Shown one piece after another: positions 48,661 to 62,138 of a stretch of DNA of 64,000 nucleotides; position 1 is the stretch's first letter, and each line of letters starts with the position of its first letter. A program made the translations under genes and the position numbers. This DNA comes from Marsupella aquatica (Eukaryota > Marchantiophyta), in assembly GCA_973895155.1 (NCBI GenBank), contig OZ316894.1, positions 4,836,001 to 4,900,000 on the forward strand, written 5' to 3'. The notes under the pieces were generated by a model. It was not told the origin of the DNA and did not search any database. It saw only the letters and a list, made by a program, of their open reading frames with translations.

Positions 48661-51600
48661 ATGGACTCATAAAACTCCAAAGTGGTTGTCTTCAGATGTT
48701 TGATTTCAGAGTGTAGGCTAGGATGTAATCTCTTTCCTGACCCTTTCGCTCAGATAGATCTTCATCCAAACTTTTTGCTAGGACATATAGGACTCTTCAG
48801 CATCTATTGAATTTGGCATTTAGCTAAAGATCATGTTAAGATTCTGACTTCTTCATTTCCAATTAGTGTTTCTAGTTGGATTATAAGAAACCTGTATGAT
48901 GGAGTCATAAGTTTAAAAAAACAAAGCTCCCATGGTAGCCAAAGTTGTCCAAAATACCTAGACAGGATGTCATTTAACGTTGACTATGTTCAATGCCCGG
49001 TTCAATGATGCTAGTTACAAAATTTCCAAAATACTTTTTCTCAACACTCATACATTGTTGTTGACTGTGTAATCCCATCCAAGATATGTGTGATAACCTT
49101 ACATGCTATGGGATTGTTCTAAGCAAACTTGGATGGTTTGTGGAATTATAGAGCGCTCTTTATATGAAAGTCGCACTTTTCAGAATTTTGAGATCTCATC
49201 CAAGATTACAGGTTTGGATGGAATTCCATCCAAAAAGTTATGACAGAGATTGTATTGCATCTTCCAGGTTTTCATATATAGTGACTAATATTCCATCCAG
49301 TTGGTCTTTCAACACAATGTAACAAAGCCTTGGGTGGGACCATTACTTTAATCTCAAAACAAAAAATAATCTTATCATTATGAAATCTCTAAAAACATAA
49401 GTCTAAATATTGACTAGTAAAAATACATTTGAAAAGAAGTAAATCAAGTGTTTCTCCTCTCATGAAGGTGGCCCTATATAACCTTAGTCTCTTTTTGACA
49501 TGATCATTATGATTCTACATTTATGGGGGTTTTCTTTGTTCCATTTGCCATTAATGAGATTGATGAGAATTTCTTTTTTAAACATTTGTCATTAATTGCT
49601 AGAAAAATCATGATTAATAAAGTACACTTTCTCAAACAAAGAGCATACTGGACTCCCTACAAAACAATTAAAAACCAGTGTTATTAATAGTTTTTGAGTT
49701 TATGGATTTGTTTGCTAGTGATGCCAACATTCACTTATGCAAAATACATCATAAACTATAAACTCATAAAAATATCTCATAGTTTTATAGATGCGCCCAG
49801 TGCATATCCATTGCACAAAAATATTGAGAGATAATAAAATGCAAGTGATTGCCTAGCTCTTGCCTCCAAGACACTTGCTCCCTCACCCTTGTGACAACAA
49901 TTTGTCATGAGGAGTGAGGTGACAACTACAATGAGGACCACAGAGAGATGAAAAGACAGTGAGAGAGGTGGAGAAGAGCAAGGGATAATGATAATAATTT
50001 ACCCAACTAGAAGCTCCTTCCAAAAAATTAACACCACATTTGGGCATATCACCCGTTTGCATCACAAAGAGGAACATGTATGATTGTGGTAACAAACATT
50101 CATGAATAGTCATGGTTTTTGGGCTCTTTTAGCCTTTCCCCTCCTTTCCTTTCGAACGCCTATCCCTGCACAAAAGGGATGGCACTCACAGACTACAAGG
50201 CAGATCCCCATGCTAGGCAAGGGAGGTTCCAAGGGTTAAGAGGGAGTTTTGGCAGACTTGGCAACCAGGAAAGAGTGGCAGTATGAAAATGACCAAAATC
50301 ATTTCTCACCAAAAAATATAACATGAATGAGATTTTGGAGAGATTGAATATTGTCAAGGGGTTTTGATGGCATATGTACAAATTATGCCCACTTAATTTT
50401 AAAACAAAGAAATATAGTACTACCAATGAGTTTGAAAAATTGAGCTGGACCCACATACTAGTTTTACGGAGGAGAATGACTTCCTTGAATTTTGTTAATG
50501 CATTTCTCTTGAGACAAGGGGGACCAGTTGTCCAACTAATCGATGGTGTATCAAGCTAGGGAATCAGCTGCAATAAAAATTGACCTCACGTTAACTAGTG
50601 ACTGCACGCTAAGAATATTTGTCACAGTCAAAGCTACTAAGAATTGTCATATCTGGATGTCAGATATAGACCCCAGAACACCTTTGTGGTTACCTTTAGT
50701 GAACCTTTGTTTACCTTATACCCCACACTTCTTTATTTGTATTTCTATAAATGATTTTGACAGATAATCTCTAGGCCTATGTAATGTTTTCTTTGTATTT
50801 GTATCGACGGTTATGAGCCCCCGTATGAGCCATGATATTTTTCTTCCTATGTAATGTTTTCTTTGTATTTCTAAGGATGGTTATGTGCCATAACCCCTCT
50901 CCTGGCCTAGGGTTACGGGATTTCAACCTCTGGCTAGCCTGCCTCAAAGATTATTTCAGATGCAATTTTCAGGTCAAAATAACCAGGAACCACACTTAAG
51001 GGTTTATGCTCCTTTTTAGCACCTCCGGATAGTCCCCTAACCCCTTTGGGGCCATGGGTTATCCTACACAATACCAAAGAGTTGGCATTCACATTATTCA
51101 ATGATATCGTCTAGATCAGTTAGAGGCACAAACAATGGAGTGCAGGTCCGTTGAAGAGATCAACTCATCCTATTTTCCAATAAATCTACATCTATAATTC
51201 CCGAGAGCAGTGAGGGCTGACCATTCCAAAAATTCAGTTTTCGTCAAACAAATGAGTTTATTCATTTCCTGATTGGTTTGTTGAAGAGACTTGTTGAAGA
51301 GACGCAACTGTTCCGCCATATTGAAAGTTAACAATGAACAGAGGTCAATATTTTGTGGTTAATTTTTTAAGTAGATATCTTGGTGAGATGGCCAGATTTG
51401 AAGCCTGTCATTATTTAATAAGCAAGTCTTTTCAATGACAAATTTTTTGTGGCTCAAAATAAAATGGGGATTTAAGCTCTACGTTATCCCTTTGAACCAA
51501 TTATGTTTTTTGGATGATATGCTGGTCTGGGTAAAATTGTTGTTACTAGGAGAAATTCTAGATTGTTGTTTAGACTTCTTGAGCACAATGACAAGACATT

Positions 51601-53102
51601 AGTTTGTTAACCCGAGTACAATGTCTTTCATGGATTGGTTGATGATTGGTGACAAGTGTGCTTTGTTTACATCTCGGTTCACGTGCCTATACCTATTGAC
51701 CATGAAGATGACATGATAGGATCAATTAGCTATCTGTTGTGAAGCCCTAATTTTCTACAAGCCTCAACCTGGGATAAAGCCTTTACAAAATGTAAATGCT
51801 AACAATGCCCTTATTTCATTGTATGTTAGATGTCACATGCATCCAAAGTGCGCACTAGGTATTGAAAAAGTTGATTATCCTAGTGCGCAGTACAAAATCA
51901 CACCTGTTAACAAGTTGCCTTAGAGATGCCATTTCTAATAGATGTAAATTTTTTCTTTTCAATTCTACTTGATGTCCAAATTTTCTCCTTGCTACGCGGC
52001 CCCATTTTGCCTTGTGTTTTTTGCTTATCCCCTTTTCCTGCCCTTTCTTGTCCTGTGCTACCCCATTGTCCCTTGTTGAATGATAGCATCCTTGCCCTTC
52101 ATGACCATTTGCCCTAATTTGCGGGATGTTATAAATTGTTGAAAGTGGTAGCACCATTGCAATTGGCAACAAAAGTATAAAAGAAGCCTGGGTTTTAACT
52201 CTACATTTCACACTCCCAGCATTTTTGAAATTAGATTGTTTAAACCTAAACCCAAACCCTAGACAATAGACTAGCTAGATGCCCTCATTCACAAATCGAC
52301 ACACTTTTGCTGCAAAAGAAAGATCTATAATAAAAAACTTCCAATCTGATTTAGGTGATTTATGTATTGTAATTGACACCTCTTGGCCAAGGCACAATTT
52401 GTTGATGGAAGATTGCCTCAATGGTATATTTCTAAAACAATCCTTACTTAGTTATTTCTTATTCATACATGAATTTCAAAACAATTGAGTAAGGGGCTCA
52501 TTTGTTGGGATTGGAATATGTTGCGGCCAAGATTGTGGGAGACATTGAAAGATTATTTTAAACAATAATTTTAGTCAGGCCTTTGCTTATAAAACTGAAC
52601 TTTGTGATCTTCTGTTGGTGCCCGGCCCATGGCATGACATGTAGAGGAGCACACATCAATTAAGTTGTTCTCCACCCACCTAACAATGAAATGCTCAAAC
52701 ATTAACAAAACTCGTAATCAAATTACCAAAATAACTAGTGCGTTAAGGCTCATAAAAGTATTTTCCTGAGTTTTCTCATTACTAGAGTATGAACATTTGA
52801 CAAGTTATTAGCACTTGACAGCAAGAACTTTCAATGATCAACAAATTTGGCTATATGCCCGATATTCATTTTGACACTGTGTCTTTCTGACTTTAATTTA
52901 CAAATTATATATTTACCACAATATAGTCCACAACAAGGGCCTTTTCTTCACAACCACTACTAAAAAATTTGAATCCCGCTCATTTTTGTCCTTTGTCCCC
53001 AGGTTTGTCCCATTACAAAATGTATTTTGGGCGTGAATCAATGACAGTCGTTAGATTGTTTGGGTGATTTTTTGTAACCGTTTGATTATCAATTAATAAT
53101 TA
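48661..53102. other. Intergenic, no gene; one 11-bp perfect inverted repeat
   Basis: AT-rich sequence with no recognisable gene. TGCGCACTAGG (51849-51859) and CCTAGTGCGCA (51879-51889) are perfect reverse complements with a 19-base loop. The block cctatgtaatgttttctttgtatt occurs at 50777 and again about 75 bp later. Short frames, for example 51855-52211, show no domain. Confidence 0.5.
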
Positions 53103-55386
53103 TTAATTGGAATGATGTATGAAATAAGTAAGTAAGTACCCCGTTCCACACTTCAAGTTGTCATCAGTTTTCTGTCTTACGGATGAGACAAAGAAGGGGC
53201 TGATGTCAAATGAAATATGTGGAGCCAACGGGGTACTTATTGGCTTGCTATCCTCCATGTTGAACCTTGCAATTACCTTCCTTGCATAGCTGCTATGTGT
53301 CAACCATAGCTTACCAGCCTCCAAGTCCCTAGTGATTTTCATACCCAAAATCCTCTTAGTTGGCCCTGAATCCTTCATCTTAAACTCTGCACTGAGCAGT
53401 GCCTTGAGCTTAACAATCTCAGATCTATCATTGGCTACAATAAGCATGTCATCCACATAAAGTACTAAAATAATGAAACCAAAGACAACATTATTCACCG
53501 GTTTAAGATACACACAAGGATTAAACACACTCCTGGGAAAACCCTGTGCACGGATCCAATCGTTAAACCGCTTATTTCACTACCTTGGTGACTGCTTCAA
53601 CCCGTACAAGGATCTCAACAATCTGCAAACCAAATCCTCTTGCCCTTTCTTCACAAAACCTAGTGGCTATCTCATGAAGATTACCTCTTCCAAGGTGCCA
53701 TAGAGGAAGGTTGTGACAACATCCATCTGCTCTAGCAGCAGACCAAATAAAGTAACAAGTACACACAATAGTTGTACTGTAGAGTACTTAGCAACTGGTG
53801 AGAAGACCTCATTGTAATTCACACCTTTCTCTTGTGTGAATCCCTTGGCTACCAACCTAGCCTTGTAGACCTTTGATCCACCTCCTATGGATTGATCCTT
53901 CCGCTTGTAAATCCACTTGCTGGCCTTCTGAAAGCTTGACCAACTCCCAAGTTTTGTTGTCCTTCAATAATTGCATCTTCGTTTGCATTGCTGTAGTCCA
54001 GTCCTGCTTCTGCTTTGAAGCACTTGCCTCATGATATGAAGAAGACTCTACTTCTTCCAAGATCAAAGTCATATGATCATCATCAGGCGCAATGTCAACA
54101 ATATCTAGTTTAGATGAATCTGTCTATTGTCCATACCTGGTAGGAGCTCTAGTAGAACAACTGAAAGTTCTTCTAGTAGATGATTTAGGCTGATCTTCTG
54201 CTTCCACAGGCTGAATTTGAGGTACACCAACATCAATCTGCTCCTCTTATTCCATCACCTTGGAGGTTTCACTTTCACAAAAATGACACATCACGTGCGA
54301 CAAAGGATTGGGTCATTTTATTGGTTCGAAGAGAAGACTTGAAAATTTTATCAGAAGAATAGTAGGGTCTTTTAAAGCCAATTTTGAGACTTATGAGAAC
54401 ATTATGGTCTTTCTAACAATTTTTTTGGAATATTCCAAGAAATTTCAACTTTAAAGGGATTGAAAAAAATAAAATTTCTTATATTTTAGGGGGTCCAAGG
54501 CCTAAAAATGTTGCAGGTGATAGGGGAGACATCCATGTAGTGAGACCCCCGAGTCCATCACAAGAACGAGTTCCATACCCAAAGCATCTCTTTATCTCTT
54601 GTCATGAACATCATCATGACTTATCTCCCTCCAACCGGATCCAGGATAGGAGATTTCCCTTTGTCAATATGGGAGCCCTGAGAACTCTCCCCCTCCTTTG
54701 ATGATCTAGATTCATTAAATGAAATATCTCTACTAACAATTAACTTAGAGGTTATTGGATCCCATAACCTATAATCTTTTACACCTTTTTGATATTCAAG
54801 GAAAATGCACTTCCTCGACTTGGACTCCAACTTAGACCACATCTGGAAAGGTGTAAGCACATAAGCATCACATCCAAAAACCTTCAGATGTGAATAATTT
54901 GCTTGACGCCTGTATCTCATTTCAAATGGCATCTTGAATCCAATTGCACTGGATGGAGAAAAATTTACCAAATAAGCTGCAGTGTTGACAGCTTTTGCCC
55001 AAAATTCATGTGGTAAACATGATTGGCTCAACATACGCATCGAGTGCTCCAATAGTGTTTGATTGAGCCTCTCAGAAAAACCATTTTGCTGAGTATAACT
55101 TGTTGTGAGATGATGTGTAATCCCTTACTCTTTACAATACGTTTCAAATTCACTAGAACCATATTCATCATCATTATCCGATCAAATATATCTCACCTTG
55201 TTACCAGTTTGATTCTCAACCTTGGGCTTTTCACTCCTTAAAAGTGGCAAAAACATCAAACTTATAGTGTAGAAAGTATATCCACACATACCTTGAGTAA
55301 TCATCAATGAACGTGACATAGTAAATTTTTCCAAAATGTGAGGGACTAGAGGGTGGTCCCCACACATCACTATGTATATACTCATG
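53103..55386 (-). pseudogene. Ty1/copia fragment: integrase to reverse transcriptase, truncated
   Basis: Reading leftwards: the N-terminal part of the integrase core begins near 55386 (a YIHSDVWGP-like start, GKIYYVTFIDDYSR), continuing with the integrase C-terminal part at about 55050-54640 (VNTAAYLVNFSPSSAIGF, HLKVFGCDAYV, KCIFLEYQKGVKDYRLWD). A linker follows, then the RT start near 54072 (DWTTAMQTKMQLLKDNKTWELV), VAKGFTQEKGVNYNEVFSPV at about 53850, a frameshifted stretch near 53600, and the YVDDM catalytic motif at about 53460. The RT stops at 53103 and no RNase H was found. Gag, protease, LTRs and PBS are absent on this side. Several stops and frameshifts make it non-functional. The 54290-54540 stretch does not look like copia and may be an insertion. 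Confidence 0.88.
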
Positions 55387-56159
55387 TATACACCCTTCCG
55401 GCCCCGACATACCCCATCTCTTGGCCCTCGTACTCCCCCTTGTATACTCTACAATAGTTGTGGCCTAAGCTCGTAGAGCCGGCCGACGTAGAAGACGTCC
55501 TCCTTGCCGATCGTTGCTCCTCGCCGGCTACGCAACCGTGCCCGTGCTCGCCCGCCGACTACCGTCTCGCAGCTCTGGCTTTTTACCCCGATATTTGATT
55601 TTTTAACCCTGGTCCGACGCCTTCCAGTCCTACGCGACTGCATACACAGCTGGAGCAGCTCCCCCAACCCAACGATCAACACCCGGCCAGTTGCCCTGCC
55701 CCCTTATGCCCGCCATACCTGACCGTGCCCTCGTATTTGTCTGCACTTTACACATATTTTTGGTTAAGGGGCTTAAGACCCCTTTAAGGGCCTGATTTTT
55801 TGTCTTTTTCTTACCGGCTCTTCTATTGGCTCTCCCGGGCCCAATGATCCTCCATTTTAACTGTTCCAACAAGGGGAACAGCCCCCTATGAGCCTTGCTG
55901 TATTGTATGGGGAATATTCCAAAAAAACAGAGAGCGTGTTTTTGGCTCTTAGTCAAAGATTCTAAGGTCCGAACGATATATTTTTTGGATCTTTCCAGCA
56001 AGGTTGAAGCCACTGAAGTTAGCAACGCGGCGCACCAATCAAATCATGATTCCCACAATGAAGGGTACTGGGCATTTTGGTTATTCCCTAAGGTGGTGAA
56101 AATGGGGGAGTCTCCCAAGGTTTTACCCACCTCAACCTGAATAATTTTTTTGTCAGATT
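55387..56159. other. Spacer between two divergent copia fragments
   Basis: It includes a GC-rich section (about 55450-55720) with gcccg-type motifs, then AT-rich sequence. Open frames of 77-131 codons have no recognised domain. Neither copia fragment visibly extends into it, apart from a possible leader of the plus-strand copy near its right end. Confidence 0.5.
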
Positions 56160-56483
56160 TTGGTTTCGATTTTGATTTTCAGTGTTGGACTCTTAGCTTT
56201 GTGGGCTACGTGGTGATGATTAGTTTTGAGTTTTTTGAAACGTTGCAAAAAATGACATTTTTTATGATTTTCTCATATGAGTGATTCAAAGTAGATTTTT
56301 GAAGACGTCGAGCTTGAAGCGTGAGGATCACCATGACGGTTTGAGGTGGAGAGAGAGAAGTAGGAGGAAGAGCTTGTACCATTTGAGGAAGAAGGAGTAT
56401 CACCGATACAATCAACGGTGCAGCAAGTGGAGGAAGCAGTCATACTACCGGAGCTAGTAACGGTAGTTGTGAAGAAAAAAGAG

Positions 56484-58810
56484 ATGACATCCACGTTCGG
56501 AGATATCAAGTTTGAGGTGAAAAAGTATGATGGGCATACGGACTACTTGCTCTGGGAGAAACAAGTGAAAAGAGTTTTTTGTGCTACAGACCTAAATCAT
56601 CTTCTCTTTGTGCAAGAGATGTACGACGGTGAAGAGGAGATTCCATTGAAGACGTGGAAGCAGGAACAAGTGATTGTAGTGAATGTAGTGATGCTTTATC
56701 TGAAGCTGCATATCATCAAGAAGTTGAATGACTACGAGGATTGTGCGTCCCTGTTCAAAGCCCTAAGGGAGAAGTACTATTGGGAGGATGCATCAAACCG
56801 ATTGTACAAGAAGTCTCCCTTGATGAGCCTAAGGCTCAAAGAGGGGAACAAGCTTCAAGATCACTTGGATGAATTTGATAGCCTAGCTATTGATTTGTCA
56901 AATCTCGGTAAAGGCGTTGAAGAGGACAAGGCTTTGCTTCTTCTTAGCTCTTTACCCCCGTCTTATCAGGGTTTGAAGCATGTTCTCTTGTATAGAGACC
57001 TAAAGTCTATTTCATACAATGAGGTGATAAGCTCTTTGCTGTCAGATGATGCACAGAAAAAATTGGGTCAAGCCCAGACAATATCTTTATCCGGTACCTC
57101 GTTGAATGTGAATCGTGGGAGGTCTACACAGCGGACGAATGGAAAAAATAAGTTTAGATCTAAGTCAAGGGGAAGATCTAAATCTAGAGGGAAATCGCAA
57201 GAGAGAATGTCTCTTGCATATTGGAGATGTGGCAAGCCTAGCCACATGAAGAGGGATTGTCGGGTAAAGGAGTCTACCGTATCAGCTAACACGACATCAA
57301 GCGCACATGAGGTAGATTTACTCGATGATGATATTTTATGATGCCGAGATTTTGCTCTCAACGTAGTGTCACATCCAAGTGATGATGACTGGATACTAAA
57401 CAATGCATATACTTTTCACATTTGCTCTAGGAAAGATTGTTTTTGTTCTTACACGGTTTCCAACGGTTCAATGTTGATGGGAAATGGAATCTCATGTCAA
57501 GTGGTTGGACTTGGATCTATGAGATTTCAAATGTTTGATGGTGTTGTGAGAACGTTGAGGAATGTGAGACATATTCTCAACATGATAAAAAATCTCATTT
57601 CACTTGGAGTGTTAAAAGCAAATGGTCATAGGCAGAGTTTTGCTAATGATGTCCTTCACGTTTCAATTGGTACTAAAATTGTGTTGAAGGGAAATATGCA
57701 TAAAATCTATACATTTTGGAAGATAATGTAGTCTGTGATGAAGCCAATGTAACTTTATCTCATGAGGAGACAACCCGGCTGTGACACTTCAGATTGGGTC
57801 ACATGAGTGAAAAAGATTTGACTGTTCTTAAAAAAAAAGAATTACTTTTTAATTTGCAATCTTGTAAGTTAGATTTCTATGAGCATTGTGTGCTTGGAAA
57901 ACAACACAAGAGACCCTTCGAAGTTGGAACTCACATCATCAAGGAGGTACTTGAGTATGTACATAGTGATGTGTGGGGACCAGTCCCTACTCTCTCACAT
58001 TCTGGAAAAATTTACTATGTCATGTTCATTGACGATTACTCAAGGTATATGTGGATATATTTTCTACACCATAAGTCTGATGTTTTTGTCACTTTAAGGA
58101 GTGAAAAGCCCAAGTTGAGAATCAGGCTGGTAACAAGGTGAGATATTTTTGATCGGATAATGGTGGTGAATACGATTCTAGTGAATTTGGAACGTATTGT
58201 AAAGAGTATGGGATTACACGCCATCTCACAACAAGTTATACTCCTCAGCAAAATGATGTTTCTAAGAGGCTCAATCAAACACTATTGGAGTGCTCGAGGA
58301 GTATGTTGAGCCAATCATGCTTATCACATGAATTTTGGGCATAAGCTGTCAACACTGCAGCCTATTTGGTAAATTTTTCTCCATCTAGTGCAATTGGATT
58401 CAAGACGCCATTTGACATGAAGTACGGGCGTCAAGCGGATTATTCACATCTGAAGGTTTTTGGATGTGATACTTATGTGGTTACACTTTCCTAGCTTCGG
58501 TTGAAGTTGGAGTCCAAGTCAAGGAAGTGCATTTTCCTTGGATATCAGAAAGGTGTAAAAGGTTATAGGTTATGGGATCTAGTAACTTCTAAGTTAATTG
58601 TCAGTAAAGATGTTTCCTTTAATGAATCCAGATCATTAAAGGAGGGGGAGAGTTCTCGGGGCTCCCATGTTGACAAAGGGAAATCTCCTATCCCAGATCC
58701 GGTTGGGGGGTGATAAGTCATGATGATGTTCATGATAGGAGAGAAAGAGATGCTCCGGATATGGAGCTAGTTCCTGTGATGGACTTGGGGTCTCTCCCCC
58801 GAATAAGTGT
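56484..58810 (+). pseudogene. Ty1/copia fragment: gag, protease, integrase, truncated before RT
   Basis: Gag starts at the ATG 56484 (about residue 23 of the open frame from 56418) with KFEVKKYDGHTDYLLWEKQV. It carries the DUF4219/UBN2-type core and an Arg/Ser-rich stretch. The zinc knuckle has Tyr where the first Cys should be (YWRCGKPSHMKRDC). A TGA at 57339-57341 interrupts the frame, which then continues into a protease segment whose Asp-Ser-Gly site reads NNA (DDWILNNAYTFHI). GAG-pre-integrase (LGHMSEKDL, HCVLGKQHKRPF) and integrase (SDVWGPVPTLSHSG, FIDDYSR) follow with a frameshift and several stops. The copy ends near 58810 without RT. From about 57952 to 58810 it is homologous, in opposite orientation, to 55386-54540. 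Confidence 0.88.
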
Positions 58811-59021
58811 CGGACATGAAACTCCATAGACAAATATTCTCTGCGATTATTTCTCACTCAGAAATCCGATCAATGATTTCTAATTGCCGTTAGAAAGCCC
58901 TCTCAACGATCTATCTGCTGAATCCACCACCAACAAGTTTCATGCGATGAAAACTCTCGGGATCTTCAAACTGTCAACTACACAAGAAATTTTTGTCACC
59001 ACAATGTCACCTCCTTGGCAT

Positions 59022-59033
59022 GCTCTGATACCA
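59022..59033 (-). other. Primer-binding site complementary to initiator tRNA-Met
   Basis: On the minus strand the sequence is TGGTATCAGAGC, the standard plant copia PBS. It is separated by two bases (AG) from an LTR end in CA at 59037-59036. Leader-like sequence continues leftwards to about 58815, where it meets the end of the plus-strand copia copy. Confidence 0.88.
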
Positions 59034-59035
59034 CT

Positions 59036-59417
59036 TGAGGATAATACTTATCCCAAGACACCATACACAAATAAATACTATACAAAGTAGTTGACACAAC
59101 GAGTACATGGTTCACCTCACGACTGAGGCTACGTCCACGGGAAAGCAAAAGACCTTTACTTCTCTTGCTCAACTTCAACAATGAACTGAAGATTCACCAG
59201 GGGCTGGCATCAGCCCTGGTTATATACAACATGCGTCACTGCTAACCTAAGCTAAGTCCTAAACTGAGTTATCTTAATTGCGATTAACTCTAGAGTCACA
59301 AGACTAAGAGCAATACTCAACATAAACACATAGCAACAGTGGAATAGCCTACCTGAGAACAAGAACAATTGTACTAGATTATCCATTTTACTCTCCCATG
59401 GGTATTACAACTCTACA
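59036..59417 (-). mobile_element. Copia 5' LTR (minus strand), about 382 bp
   Basis: The right-hand start at 59417 (TGTAGAG on the minus strand) is tentative. The end (CA at 59037-59036) is fixed by the adjacent PBS. A TATATAA promoter element lies at about 59226-59220 on the minus strand, followed by a hairpin (ACCAGGGCTG with CAGCCCCTGGT). Near the end are CCCGTGGACGTAG and GTGAACCATGTACTCG, which resemble the conserved R/U5 part of many plant copia LTRs. No matching 3' LTR was recognised in the window. Confidence 0.78.
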
Positions 59418-62138
59418 AGGATGCAAGTATTATACTCTCATAAACATACAAAGATAAAGCACTATCAAAGATCAAGGCGAAGGTAGCCAGAAATTGTCAT
59501 GGAGGAAAAAAAGGGGGAGGGCTAGATAAAGGAAAAAAATAGCAAAATTTGAGGAAAAGTAGAATGAGAAAGGTAGGAAAAAACATAAGAGAGGATAAAG
59601 TGAGATAATTTTGAATTTTCTTGCCTCCCAACTTTAAAAAATAAATATGTATATATTTATGTATTTTATATATTGATAATTTTAATTTTAATAAAAATTG
59701 TTTTAATTTTTTGGGTGATCATGCTATGACTCTGTGACCTAATGGTCACTGGAACGCATCTTGCACCTTTATTCTCCTCAACAATAATATGTTCACAATA
59801 ATGACCAAAATGCTAACATTTTTGTAACAATGACAAACACCATCAGATAATGACATTTTTATGCAACATTTTTTTTGCGGCACATAAGGAATGAGTTTGC
59901 CTGCATTTTTGTGTGTCTCCTCGATAACTTTGTCTCACCTCAACATGTTTTTCTCTTTCTAATATTTTTTCTTCATCTCAACATCTTTTGTGCATTGCAC
60001 TGATATTTTTTGTGTTTTTTTATGTCACCATTACATCTTTTTTCACTCTTGATATCTTTTTTCTCCTTTACATGTTTCATCTTTACATCTTTTTTTCACC
60101 TTATCATCTTTTATCTCCTCAACATCTTTTGATTTCTTTTTTTCATCTTAACATTTTTTTCTCTCATCCACAACTTTTTTCACACCTATATATTTTATTT
60201 CTCTCTACATCTCTTTTCACCCCAACATCTTTTGTGCAGCGCAAAGACATCCATCTCTTTTCACCCCAACATCTTTTGTGCAGCGCAAAGACATCCAGCT
60301 ATATAGATATAATTTGTGAACAGGCATCGGGCTATATACATATAATTTTTGAAAGTCTTGAAACACTAAAGAGATGAGTACTTGATCAAAGTGGCAAGAA
60401 CCATTGCAACAATAAGAACCCTCTCTCCAATCTTTAGTGACTCTCACAGTTGGATTCCCTTTCCTTGCAAGCATGAATGAGCATTTGATGCCTTCCTCCA
60501 ATTTAGCATGGATTCCAAAGTTGGACTCTTGTTTCCTTGCAACGAATGAATGGCCATTTGGTGTGTCACTACACCAGAACGAGAGGATGTTTGCATAGCT
60601 TTTGGGCCATGCTTATCTTCTCACAACCCAGTATCGTGGCAACAACATCTATAAGGGAAAGACACGGCTAGTGTTTTTACCGCAGGACTTCCCTCTGGCC
60701 CATGGAAATTTCTACACTAGCTTCCATTCTAACAAAATTCCACTCGACACACTCCTCTGCCGATCTCATTGGCAGTCGTCCTCGACATTCACATGTCCTA
60801 CCTCAAAAGCTCTTATCTTCTATATAGCCCACCGCTCAGTACCCTTCTTCCAGCCAGTTTAGATTCTCAAATCATGTGATTGAATGAGTACAGGCTGTGC
60901 GAAATACCATGATTCAAAAGCTGCCATTTTTCTTACAGTGATTCCAATTTCCATAAATCAATATTAGACACGAGTCAGTGTCCATGGTTTACATTAATTG
61001 CATGTATATTACAGGTGCTGTCAATTGAAGTAAGAAAGCTATGCCTGAACGTAAGGTGCCAGTCTCTACGGAATTCCAAAAGAGAGTACAAACCTACAAT
61101 ACACTCTTATCATGGACATGGATAGAATCGGAATCAATTTCCCATTTCTGATTTCTTCCACCATACAGCTCCCATAACGAAAAGTATAGGCAGATCTTCC
61201 ATTCATCCACTGCAAGGAAAACCCAAGCAGAAGAACAGTTGGATTCATACAAAAGTGTCGTGTTTTCTGTGTCGATAAAAAACTTTGGAATCTTACAAGA
61301 AGCTGCAGGTGTAGGAATGATATACACGATGATAGCTGCAAGTAGGGAACCGACTTCTATTTCAGTAATTCGAAGGTTTGGGTTCAGTGGACCACACTTT
61401 GACAGCGGGTATGTGTGCGATCTTGACCATAATGGAGAAAAAGCAGAAGCCACTCCCATATTGTAAGAAAGCCCCAGATCTGTGTCCTATCTTGGTCTTG
61501 ACGAAGGGCAGCATTTTTTTGGAACAGAGACCATCTAGTGGACTTACAACAGCTGCTCCGTCCTAGTCATAAAACCTACCGTGACCAATTTAACCATTGC
61601 CCAACTCCGGATATAATTCCAATCTCAACATGCGAATATATTGGCATCAACAATTGCCCAGCACGTGTGAATACAACGGAATTCACACACTAAGCAGTCC
61701 AATTCTGATAGGTGAAGGCATGCCTTCACAGTGCAGAAGGAACAGCGAGCTCCACAGCTGAAGATAACCATGTTACGACAGATGCTTCAGTTTCTGGCGC
61801 GACTGAACTCAATAATCCCAAAGGTGTCACTGTTATCTGCCATCCCAACAGCACAAATGGATCACAGAGATATCACATCAGAAAACAAGCTGAAATACTA
61901 TTCTTGGGTGTGCTATTGGGTATTTCCAGGTCACAACAGTTTAAACCCATCAGGTAAATTGATAAGCCTGTGTCATCAGCGGCCAAGACAATCCTTTTAT
62001 CTAAACCTACTATAACTCTCAAAGAACGGAAATACAGAAAAAATATATATAAGACTGCTCGTGGTAACAAATAGTTTCCAGTTCCTCTTCAAATAGGAGC
62101 TACAATCACTTTGACACTTCCACAAACCATGATTTGCA
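59418..62138. other. Intergenic; pyrimidine-rich stretch with 44-bp duplication
   Basis: From about 59930 to 60300 the plus strand is dominated by T/C with repeated acatctttt motifs. Inside it a 44-bp unit (ctcttttcaccccaacatct, then tttgtgcagcgcaaagacatccat) occurs twice, at 60211 and 60255. The rest, including the 121-codon minus-strand frame at 61094-61459, shows no recognisable gene. Part of the right end is probably the 3' UTR of the SurE gene. Confidence 0.5.

Noticed and set aside
61094-61459. 121-codon minus-strand frame near the SurE gene
   Set aside because: It lies beyond the SurE stop codon, shows no family motif and two other frames are open over the same stretch. It is more likely 3' UTR or intergenic.
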